A DNA stretch of 40,500 bases. Source: an uncultured Lachnospiraceae bacterium (GTDB lineage Bacteria; Bacillota; Clostridia; Lachnospirales; Lachnospiraceae). A program made the position numbers and the translations under genes. The DNA lies in NCBI GenBank assembly GCA_900546495.1, contig URDN01000023.1:1-40500 (forward strand), given 5' to 3'. This document shows, in pieces, positions 34,585 to 40,500 of the stretch (positions are counted from its first letter, which is position 1; each line of letters opens with the position of its first letter). The notes below the pieces were generated by a model. The model saw only the letters and a program-made list of their open reading frames with translations. It did not search any database and had not been told where the DNA came from.

Positions 34585-36282
34585 TTACAGGTCAATTTCT
34601 TTCATGGCCGCTCTGGCATGATCTGCGATCAGTTCCTGAATTCCTTTCAATTCACCTAACCCGCGCATCAAAATAAGAACTTCTTTTCCCATCGCCTCAA
34701 AGGTTGATTTCCAGGAATCATTCTCCTCACCTGCCATATCGTTATTGGCATGGTCTCCGGCTACCATCATCAACGGCACAAGCACCACGCGCTCATAACT
34801 GCCTTGTTCTACCCGATGCACCAGATCTTCCAGCGCCGGTTTTGCTTCCACGGTTCCTACCAGATAGTCCGTATAACCGTTCTGGCAAAAACGCTCCTGT
34901 AACATATCATACACTTCATTTGCTTTCGCCTCACTGCCATGTCCCATCAGACAGATTGCCGTTTTTCCGTCACAGTATCCGTTCAGCTCGTCGGTCAAAA
35001 TCCGGATCATCCGGTCAAAATCCTCCTCAGCACTCAGCACCGGCTTTCCGATTGTCACATTTTCCAATAAATAGCGATACTCTTCCACTGCATCCAGCAA
35101 ATCCTGATATTCCAGACCTGCCATTAAATGGGTTGGTTGAAGCACCAGATTATGAACGTTATGCTGTGCTGCATATTTTACCGCATCATCCACATGGGAA
35201 ACAAAGATTCCATCTCTTTTTCGCAGACGATCAATGATCATCTGGCTTGTAAAAGCATCCTCCACTACATAGTCCGGAAACTGTTCTTCCATATAGCGAT
35301 AAATTTCTCCAAGCGTTTTTTCCAATGTCTCAAGATAACTTGTACCAAAACTTACAAGCAGCAATTCTTTTTCTGTGCTTTCCACAAGATCATCCAATTC
35401 ATACTCTGTTTTTTTTACCTCTGTCATCTGATTATCCATTGTCATCTGAGCATCCAGTTCTTTTTCTTCTGCCATCTGACCTGCCCTCCACTTTATTGAA
35501 TCGTTCTGTTTTTCCTCTGTATTTTGCTCTGCTGCAACTTCCATCTTCCTACTTTTGTCACAACATTTTACCTTCGTATCACTTTTCTCATTGCCAGTAT
35601 TCTGCTCTTTTGCAATGATCAGGGAATAATATCCTGCTTTCTCCGGCAGTTCTTCGATCTTGCAATAAACATGTTCGTTCTCCATGCCACAGTTTTCTAC
35701 CATAAAAACCTGTTTTCCGGTCTGTGCCAGTAATTCCTTTACTTTTCCGATCTTCCTGCCAGACTTCATAAACACATAATTTCCGCTGCCGATGGTTTCT
35801 GTCTCTGCCCGATGCACTGCCGGTACAATATGTAACGCCTCATTCCACTCCACCAATGGCTCATTGATCCGCGCTGCAGTCGCACAAAAAGACGGTATTC
35901 CGCTGACACATCCGGTCTCATAGCCATCCACTTCCACAATCCTCTGTAAATAGGAAAATGTAGAATAAATCGTCGGATCGCCCAACGTCAAAAACACCAC
36001 TTTTTTCCCGGTATCCAGCATTTTTTCCAGCAGTTTTGCTCCTTTTTGATGGTTTTCCTGCATTTTTGCCCGATCATGCGTCATCGGCATATAAATTGCA
36101 AGCAGCTCCTTTGCTTCCAGCTCCGGCACCGCCTGTACTGCAATCCGATATGCCACCGTATCTTTGGCACACTCTCCCGGAACTGCCACCACATCAGCCT
36201 CCCGGATCATGCGTACCGCTTTCAAAGTCATCATTTCCGGATCACCCGGTCCAACGCCCACTCCGTATAATATTCCTCTCAT
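34585..36282 (-). CDS. cbiLK: Fusion of cobalt-precorrin-2 C20-methyltransferase and cobaltochelatase CbiK
   Basis: A 565-residue protein. Residues 1-227 are CbiL, methylating C20 (G-V-G-V-G-P-G-D-P-E-M-M-T-L-K-A; L-G-D-P-T-I-Y-S-T-F). Residues 228-305 are an unusual polar linker. Residues 306-565 are CbiK, which inserts cobalt into sirohydrochlorin: L-L-V-S-F-G-T-S-Y, H448 in M-G-H-G-S, E479 in V-E-A-K-P and H511 in A-G-D-H-A-N-N-D-M-A-G match the metal-site His, Glu, His of Salmonella CbiK. The two activities are consecutive, so the fusion could hand cobalt-sirohydrochlorin straight to the methyltransferase. CbiK here has no export signal, unlike periplasmic Desulfovibrio forms. It begins 24 bp after the activator gene. 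Confidence 0.95.
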   Translation of the reverse strand: MRGILYGVGVGPGDPEMMTLKAVRMIREADVVAVPGECAKDTVAYRIAVQAVPELEAKELLAIYMPMTHDRAKMQENHQKGAKLLEKMLDTGKKVVFLTLGDPTIYSTFSYLQRIVEVDGYETGCVSGIPSFCATAARINEPLVEWNEALHIVPAVHRAETETIGSGNYVFMKSGRKIGKVKELLAQTGKQVFMVENCGMENEHVYCKIEELPEKAGYYSLIIAKEQNTGNEKSDTKVKCCDKSRKMEVAAEQNTEEKQNDSIKWRAGQMAEEKELDAQMTMDNQMTEVKKTEYELDDLVESTEKELLLVSFGTSYLETLEKTLGEIYRYMEEQFPDYVVEDAFTSQMIIDRLRKRDGIFVSHVDDAVKYAAQHNVHNLVLQPTHLMAGLEYQDLLDAVEEYRYLLENVTIGKPVLSAEEDFDRMIRILTDELNGYCDGKTAICLMGHGSEAKANEVYDMLQERFCQNGYTDYLVGTVEAKPALEDLVHRVEQGSYERVVLVPLMMVAGDHANNDMAGEENDSWKSTFEAMGKEVLILMRGLGELKGIQELIADHARAAMKEIDL

Positions 36283-36306
36283 TTGTAACTATTCGCTCCT
36301 CATATA

Positions 36307-37818
36307 TTAAAAACTGTTGGTAAACGACATCTCCCGGATAAAAATATCACTGAATGCCTCATGCGTAGACAATTCCACATATCGCATTTGTTTCTGTAAC
36401 TGTTCCAGTTCCCTTCTTGCCTCTGATGCCAACGCCGCAGATACCGAGCCCTCACCGGCAGCATTTCCCACTGAACGGGTACAACTTACCAGTCCCTTCG
36501 GGATCAGTCCGATCGCTGCCGCACTTTCTTTTCGCATGTAACTTCCAAAACCTCCTGCAAGGATCACCTGATCAATATCTTTTATTTGCCAGCCTTTTTC
36601 TTGTAACAAAATCTGGATTCCAGCGGCGATAGGTGCCTTTGCCAGTTGAATTTTTCTCACATCCGCCTGTGTCACACGCACCTCGTCCGTCAGACAGATG
36701 CAGATACCATTTTCGTCCTCTCCGACATATCGGTTCCACGGTTCTGACACTTCATTGGCAGAAAATAAAAGTCCTGTTTCATCCATCAATCCTAACTGAA
36801 GGCAGACTGCCAAAGTATCGATCAGACCCGATCCGCAAATACCAGTTGGCTTTCCGCCACCAATCACAGAGACACAAATCTGCTCGTTTTCCACCCGGAC
36901 TTCTGAAATTGCTCCAGTGGCAGCCGGCATTCCCATGGTAATCTCTGCCCCCTCAAAAGCCGGTCCTGCTGCCGTCGCACAGCACACATAATCTCCGGCA
37001 GTTCCAAGCACCATCTCACCATTTGTACCAATATCAAGCAGCAGCGTACGACTGGTCGTTGTATGCATTTTTGCAGCGATCAGATCCGCTACAATATCTC
37101 CGCCCACATATCCTGCTACCGCAGGAATCATGTATACATAATTGCAACGGTTAATTCCGATTCTGCTTCCCTGCATCATAGTTCCAAATTTTGACAACGG
37201 CTCAAAAGGCACAACACCAATGCTTTCCGGGGACAATCCGCAAAACAGATGCTCCATCACCGTATTTCCTGCCACTGCCAGCAGATTCACTCTGCCGACC
37301 TGTTTTGCTTTTTGCATCAGTTCCCCGATCATCTGATTAATCTGATTCATGATCGCAAACTGCATTTTCCGCAGACCAGAGTCTCTTGCCGCCTGAATAC
37401 GCGAAATCACATCTGCCCCAAAACTTCGCTGTGCATTCGGTGCGCTGACCGTGCCAAGCCGCACACCGTTTTTTCCGTCCAGCAAATGGCAGACCACCGT
37501 TGTCGTCCCGATATCACAAGCTGCCACCAGGCGGTTGGTCTGATCTGTCGGATAAAGGTAACAGTCACCCGTTTCCGCGATCACTGCTTTCTGCTCCGCT
37601 TCCAGTATAACCATCATGTCATCTTCACACATCGTCTGACAGGACAGCACGTTTTCTCCATTTACGTTCACCAGACATTTTTTGCAGGTTCCATTGCCTC
37701 CGCAGGGCGCATGTACCTGTGTGATGCCAAGCTCCTGAAACACTTCCAAAAGCGTTCGGTTTTCCCAGTTTCCTGCAAATGTTTCTGCATTTCCGTTTAT
37801 CTCTATTGTTATTTTCAT
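36307..37818 (-). CDS. Reductive activator of corrinoid proteins (2Fe-2S/ASKHA, RACo-like)
   Basis: A 503-residue protein that by family reduces inactive Co(II) corrinoid enzymes to Co(I) at the expense of ATP. Residues 1-75 are a [2Fe-2S] ferredoxin domain with cysteines C39, C45, C48 and C60. A linker follows, then the ASKHA/DUF4445 part with A-A-C-D-I-G-T-T-T-V, V-A-G-N-T-V-M-E-H-L and L-L-D-I-G-T-N-G-E-M-V-L. Near the end lie I-L-A-G-G-F-G-S-Y and G-N-A-A-G-E-G-S. Start choice: the frame opens at 37848, but AGGAAAC just before ATG 37818 and the ferredoxin start support the shorter form. As first gene of the cobamide transcript it ties B12 supply to repair of methyl-transferring corrinoid enzymes, whose genes are not in the window. 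Confidence 0.92.
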   Translation of the reverse strand: MKITIEINGNAETFAGNWENRTLLEVFQELGITQVHAPCGGNGTCKKCLVNVNGENVLSCQTMCEDDMMVILEAEQKAVIAETGDCYLYPTDQTNRLVAACDIGTTTVVCHLLDGKNGVRLGTVSAPNAQRSFGADVISRIQAARDSGLRKMQFAIMNQINQMIGELMQKAKQVGRVNLLAVAGNTVMEHLFCGLSPESIGVVPFEPLSKFGTMMQGSRIGINRCNYVYMIPAVAGYVGGDIVADLIAAKMHTTTSRTLLLDIGTNGEMVLGTAGDYVCCATAAGPAFEGAEITMGMPAATGAISEVRVENEQICVSVIGGGKPTGICGSGLIDTLAVCLQLGLMDETGLLFSANEVSEPWNRYVGEDENGICICLTDEVRVTQADVRKIQLAKAPIAAGIQILLQEKGWQIKDIDQVILAGGFGSYMRKESAAAIGLIPKGLVSCTRSVGNAAGEGSVSAALASEARRELEQLQKQMRYVELSTHEAFSDIFIREMSFTNSF

Positions 37819-37882
37819 TTTGTTTCCTAACCAGGCAAATATTTGCAATCATTCACAATGCATCAACGTTCCTTATTCATAC

Positions 37883-37965
37883 GTAAAGCGGACATTCACA
37901 ATCCGCTTTCCCACCGCTTAGTGCTCTACACATTTGAAACGGGGGAATGCTTATTCTGCGTTCAA
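37883..37965. repeat. Dispersed repeat, copy C (diverged, in operon leader)
   Basis: Its first 28 bases match copies A and B (one change from A), forming the AAAGCGGA/TCCGCTTT hairpin. The last ten bases CTGCGTTCAA also match, but the middle about 45 bases are unrelated. It lies in the 5' leader of the cobamide transcript, so it would be the first structure in the RNA after the promoter. Confidence 0.7.
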
Positions 37966-38019
37966 TCATTCATTGCACATCTTATTTTTAATATCATTCT
38001 AATTTGCCTATTTTCTTAT

Positions 38020-38047
38020 ATTATATTACCCTACGCTAACAGGTCAA
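38020..38047 (-). promoter_or_regulatory. Sigma-A-like promoter of the cobamide cluster
   Basis: On the minus strand TTGACC (38047-38042), 16-bp spacer, TATAAT (38025-38020). Transcription would start near 38013, giving a leader of about 195 bases before the activator gene. Confidence 0.72.
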
Positions 38048-38130
38048 CACGTTTTTCTTCCCAGAACCAGAAAAAAAACTGGAAGTTTTCTCAAAAAAGA
38101 GTATACTGTTAAAAAGGCGTTTTTTGCGTC

Positions 38131-38178
38131 AAAAGCATTGTTCTTATATACAAAGACAGCGAATGCTTTTATTTTTTA
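38131..38178 (+). terminator. Attenuator-like hairpin in the pncB leader
   Basis: AAAAGCATT (38131-38139) pairs with AATGCTTTT (38162-38170) and is followed by ATTTTTTAA. It lies downstream of a possible TATACT -10 element (38102-38107, no good -35) and about 50 bases before pncB, so it could attenuate transcription in response to niacin or NAD. The stem is AT-rich and may be weak. Confidence 0.45.
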
Positions 38179-38200
38179 ATTTAAACTGGATAGGGAGGAA

Positions 38201-38219
38201 ATGACCAGCAGCTGGTCAT
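38201..38219 (+). promoter_or_regulatory. 19-bp dyad between ribosome site and start of pncB
   Basis: ATGACCAGCAGCTGGTCAT is a near-perfect palindrome (9-bp arms, one central base) directly after GGGAGG (38193-38198) and nine bases before the pncB ATG. The ribosome site is 30 bases from the ATG in linear distance but about 11 if the hairpin is looped out. A seven-codon frame also starts in the dyad (ATG 38201, stop 38222-38224). Confidence 0.6.
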
Positions 38220-38228
38220 ACTGATACT

Positions 38229-39698
38229 ATGAGATCATTAAATCTGACACTACTCACCGATTTATACGAAATAACAATGATGCAGGGATATTTCAAATCC
38301 CAGAATCAGGATGTAGTTGTTTTTGATGCTTTTTACCGCGAAAATCCATGCGGTGGCGGTTATGCCATTGCATGCGGACTGGATCAGGTCATTGAATACA
38401 TCAAAAATCTTCAGTTCTCCGCAGATGATATCCGTTATCTGCAGAGTCTTAACATGTTTGATGAAGACTTTTTAAAATACTTGAGCACATTCCGTTTTTC
38501 CGGCAGCATTTACGCAATTCCGGAAGGAACTGTCATCTTCCCGCGTGAGCCGTTTATCAAAGTTGTGGCTCCGATCATGGAAGCTCAGCTGGTAGAAACC
38601 GCTATCTTAAATATCATGAACCATCAGAGTCTGATTGCTACCAAAGCAGCCCGCGTCTGCTATGCAGCACAGAATGACGGTGTCATGGAATTTGGTCTGC
38701 GTCGTGCACAGGGACCGGATTCCGGTATTTACGGTGCCCGCGCTGCTGTCATCGGCGGCTGCTGTGGTACTTCCAATGTACTTGCCGGACAGATTTTCAA
38801 CATTCCGGTCAAAGGTACACATGCACATAGCTGGATCATGAGTTTTCCGGATGAATACACAGCATTCAAAACTTATGCAGAATTATATCCGAATGCCTGC
38901 ATTTTGCTGGTAGACACTTACGATACTTTAAAATCCGGTATTCCAAATGCGATCCGCGTTTTCCGCGAAATGAAAGAAAACGGTGTGGAACTGCACAATT
39001 ACGGTATCCGTATGGACAGCGGCGATCTGGCTTATCTTTCTAAAAAAGTCAGAAAAATGCTGGATGAAGCTGGTTTCCCGGATGCAATCATCTCCGCTTC
39101 CAACGATCTGGACGAATATCTGATCGAAACCTTGAAAATCCAGGGGGCCAAGATTACTTCCTGGGGTGTTGGCACAAGCCTGATCACTTCCAGAGACTGC
39201 CCGGCCTTCGGTGGTGTATACAAACTGGCAGCGATCCGTAACGCAGACGGCGAATTCACACCGAAGATCAAACTTTCGGAAAATACAGAAAAAGTTACCA
39301 ACCCTGGCAACAAAGAGATTTATCGTATTTATGATAAAGAAACCGGAAAAATCCGCGCAGATCTGATTTGTCTGTCTGATGAGACATTTGATGAAAACAA
39401 AGATATGGTGCTGTTTGATCCAAATGAAACCTGGAAACGTACCCGCCTGGCAGGTGGCACTTATACCATGCGTAAACTTCTGGTTCCGATTTTTGAAGAG
39501 GGCAAATGTGTGTACACTTCTCCAAGTGTTATGGAGATTCAGCAGATCTGTACACAGGAGAAAGCAACACTCTGGGATGAAAATATGCGTTTTGTAAATC
39601 CGTCTAAGGTGTATGTGGATCTTTCTGATAAGCTGTACAATATGAAACAGACGGTGTTTAATGAACTTAGTGCGGTAAAATATTCCAATAACCAATAA
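38229..39698 (+). CDS. pncB: Nicotinate phosphoribosyltransferase
   Basis: A 489-residue enzyme that makes nicotinate mononucleotide from nicotinate and PRPP, the entry to NAD salvage. Family landmarks are N-L-T-L-L-T-D-L-Y-E-I-T-M-M-Q-G-Y-F at the start, F-R-E/Y-R-E-N-P, F-G-L-R-R-A-Q-G-P-D-S-G, the conserved G-T-H-A-H-S-W-I-M and R-M-D-S-G-D-L-A-Y-L-S. Length is standard for Firmicutes. The start is fixed by the family N-terminus. It is divergent from the cobamide cluster. Its product is also CobT's co-substrate, which may explain the neighbourhood. Compare the G+C-richer codon use with the AT-rich genes that follow. Confidence 0.96.
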   Translation: MRSLNLTLLTDLYEITMMQGYFKSQNQDVVVFDAFYRENPCGGGYAIACGLDQVIEYIKNLQFSADDIRYLQSLNMFDEDFLKYLSTFRFSGSIYAIPEGTVIFPREPFIKVVAPIMEAQLVETAILNIMNHQSLIATKAARVCYAAQNDGVMEFGLRRAQGPDSGIYGARAAVIGGCCGTSNVLAGQIFNIPVKGTHAHSWIMSFPDEYTAFKTYAELYPNACILLVDTYDTLKSGIPNAIRVFREMKENGVELHNYGIRMDSGDLAYLSKKVRKMLDEAGFPDAIISASNDLDEYLIETLKIQGAKITSWGVGTSLITSRDCPAFGGVYKLAAIRNADGEFTPKIKLSENTEKVTNPGNKEIYRIYDKETGKIRADLICLSDETFDENKDMVLFDPNETWKRTRLAGGTYTMRKLLVPIFEEGKCVYTSPSVMEIQQICTQEKATLWDENMRFVNPSKVYVDLSDKLYNMKQTVFNELSAVKYSNNQ

Positions 39699-39727
39699 TA
39701 TTTTTATCTTACTAGTTAATCCTTTTT

Positions 39728-39756
39728 TTGACAATTCTCCTTTAAACTGTTATACT
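39728..39756 (+). promoter_or_regulatory. Consensus sigma-A promoter for the three-cysteine peptide
   Basis: TTGACA (39728-39733), a 17-bp spacer and TATACT (39751-39756). Start of transcription is expected near 39763, 40 bases before the peptide ATG. This is the best-matching promoter in the window. Confidence 0.85.
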
Positions 39757-39802
39757 TACCTTAAATATTATGTGTAATATCTGTGAAAGGGGAAAATTGT
39801 AT

Positions 39803-39940
39803 ATGGATTTAAATGAAATTATGGAAAATTTAATGACAAGTAACGAAGAAGCACCTATTGCGTCTGGTATTTGTAGTGGGCATATGAAGGGCATGTTAGA
39901 TTGCAATGACGTAGATGGTAATTGTTCAACCGTTGATTAA
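39803..39940 (+). CDS. 45-residue three-cysteine peptide, candidate RiPP precursor
   Basis: A small gene with a strong ribosome site (GAAAGGGGAA at 39785-39794). The first about 18 residues are acidic and Met/Leu/Glu-rich (L-N-E-I-M-E-N-L-M), like a helical leader. The C-terminal part is Gly/Asp/Ser-rich with cysteines C24, C34 and C41, a histidine (H27), and short I-C-S-G-H, L-D-C-N-D and G-N-C-S segments. It has no signal peptide or membrane helix. A strong promoter, an attenuator-like hairpin and a radical SAM gene follow, as in RiPP loci such as sactipeptides and ranthipeptides. I do not recognise the peptide as a member of a named family. The modified-peptide role is inference. Confidence 0.7.
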   Translation: MDLNEIMENLMTSNEEAPIASGICSGHMKGMLDCNDVDGNCSTVD

Positions 39941-39942
39941 GC

Positions 39943-39977
39943 TTTAGAGAGTGATATTAAATCACTCTCTAAATTTA
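39943..39977 (+). terminator. Perfect hairpin between peptide and radical SAM gene
   Basis: TTTAGAGAGTGAT (39943-39955) pairs with ATCACTCTCTAAA (39961-39973) over a five-base loop and is followed by TTTAT. It begins three bases after the peptide stop. Such partial terminators keep a precursor abundant relative to its enzyme. Confidence 0.75.
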
Positions 39978-40007
39978 TATTCCGACTATTTATTTTATGG
40001 AGGTCTT

Positions 40008-40460
40008 ATGAAGAAAGAATCATTATTAACGACTGCATGGTTTACAGTAAATCGTAACTGCCAGTTTCACTGCGAATGGTGCTACGCAAAAGAATCTACA
40101 CCATCTCAAATTATGGATTTCGAAAAAGCCAAAAGTACAGTCGATGCTTTGCATAAAAAAGGTATAAAAAAAATTATTTTAATTGGTGGCGAACCTTTGT
40201 TATACAAAAATATTATTACTCTGGCAGAATATATTGCAAAGAAAAACATATTGGTTTCCATCGCAACAAATGGTCAAGCTTTAAAAAGCGAGACGTTATG
40301 TAAAAATATAGTTCTATCAGGTGTTAAAAACGTTAACATTTCACTAAAAGGTACTTCTGAAAATGAATATGAGCACAATGTGGGATCTAAAGGTCTGCAG
40401 ACAGCAATAGACGGTTATCACAATCTAAAAAATGCTGGACTAAATCGAGACTGTAATTAA
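40008..40460 (+). CDS. Radical SAM enzyme, reading frame closed early (truncated or frameshifted)
   Basis: The 150 visible residues contain the cluster motif C18-x3-C22-x2-C25 (N-R-N-C-Q-F-H-C-E-W-C-Y), the SAM-contacting G-G-E-P at 60-63 and A-T-N-G-Q, followed by N-I-S-L-K-G-T. These are the first half of a radical SAM barrel. Peptide-modifying members usually have 350-450 residues with an extra C-terminal iron-sulfur domain. Here the frame stops at 40460, 40 bases before the window ends. Start: GGAGG at 39999-40003 precedes ATG 40008 by four bases. Base composition is much more AT-rich than pncB. It may be a decayed gene, carry a frameshift, or be a short protein. Confidence 0.75.
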   Translation: MKKESLLTTAWFTVNRNCQFHCEWCYAKESTPSQIMDFEKAKSTVDALHKKGIKKIILIGGEPLLYKNIITLAEYIAKKNILVSIATNGQALKSETLCKNIVLSGVKNVNISLKGTSENEYEHNVGSKGLQTAIDGYHNLKNAGLNRDCN

Positions 40461-40500
40461 TTCTGTGTAAACTCTAAAAGAGCTATATATCCTCTTGGAT

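Larger units (their letters stand above)
37849..38228. other. Divergent regulatory interval between the cobamide operon and pncB
   Basis: About 380 bases without a gene. It contains, from left to right, a 12-bp palindrome GCAAATATTTGC (37835-37846, just inside the leader), repeat copy C, a minus-strand promoter, an attenuator-like hairpin and a 19-bp dyad before pncB. I searched the minus-strand leader for cobalamin riboswitch landmarks (the B12 box) and did not find them. Confidence 0.7.

Noticed and set aside
37849..38228. Cobalamin riboswitch
   Set aside because: No B12 box or core helices could be recognised on either strand. A covariance search would be decisive.
38928..39734. 268-residue minus-strand frame opposite pncB
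   Set aside because: Antisense shadow of a strongly conserved enzyme gene. No ribosome site or family similarity is seen.
1..40500. tRNA, rRNA or CRISPR array
   Set aside because: No cloverleaf, rRNA block or regularly spaced repeat-spacer pattern was noticed on reading both strands.

Overview
The window looks like a gut-type clostridial Firmicute, most likely Lachnospiraceae. Supporting this are strong GGAGG ribosome-binding sites, a complete anaerobic cobalt-early cobamide pathway, a clostridial Tn1549-like conjugative element, a GlpP antiterminator and a thioredoxin reductase without a recognisable NADPH motif. Genus is an inference from gene content only.

Region 1 (1 to about 4.2 kb, minus strand) is the end of an integrative/conjugative element: a replication-initiator-like DUF6017 protein, a DUF5348 protein, PcfB and the first exon of a VirD4-type coupling protein. 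The virD4 gene is split after its conserved D-P-K-G motif by a group II intron whose reverse transcriptase runs off the left edge. Hairpins, a 15-bp inverted repeat and two minus-strand terminators mark the element's end. The exact chromosome junction, between about 4.2 and 4.6 kb, cannot be fixed from one copy.

Region 2 (4.6 to 9.7 kb, minus) is a set of housekeeping genes: a thioredoxin-reductase-like flavoprotein, a metallophosphoesterase, GlpP, a HEAT-repeat/methyltransferase protein and a membrane-anchored amidase.

Region 3 (9.7 to 38.05 kb, minus) is one long tetrapyrrole-to-cobamide cluster read right to left from a good sigma-A-like promoter near 38.03 kb. Order of transcription: corrinoid-protein reductive activator, cbiL-cbiK fusion, class II aldolase, LysR regulator, cbiD, cbiF, cbiG, cbiH, cbiJ-cbiE-cbiT fusion, cbiA, cobT, cobU, cobS, a second short cobU-like gene, cbiB, cobD, cbiP, cobO, cbiC, hemA, precorrin-2 dehydrogenase, hemC, cobA-hemD fusion, hemB, hemL. 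Together they carry glutamyl-tRNA through uroporphyrinogen III, cobalt insertion, ring contraction, amidation, adenosylation and nucleotide-loop assembly. Genes for making a benzimidazole lower ligand, an alpha-ribazole phosphatase and a cobalt or cobamide transporter were not seen. Many enzymes carry extra polar Asn/Lys/Glu-rich segments. A 73-bp two-hairpin repeat occurs just after cbiB and in frame inside cbiB; a diverged copy lies in the leader of the whole cluster.

Region 4 (38.1 to 40.5 kb, plus) starts with nicotinate phosphoribosyltransferase behind a structured leader. An AT-rich locus follows: a consensus promoter, a 45-residue three-cysteine peptide, an attenuator-like hairpin and a radical SAM gene whose frame closes early. 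This has the layout of a RiPP (ribosomally made, modified peptide) locus and is the best candidate for something undescribed.
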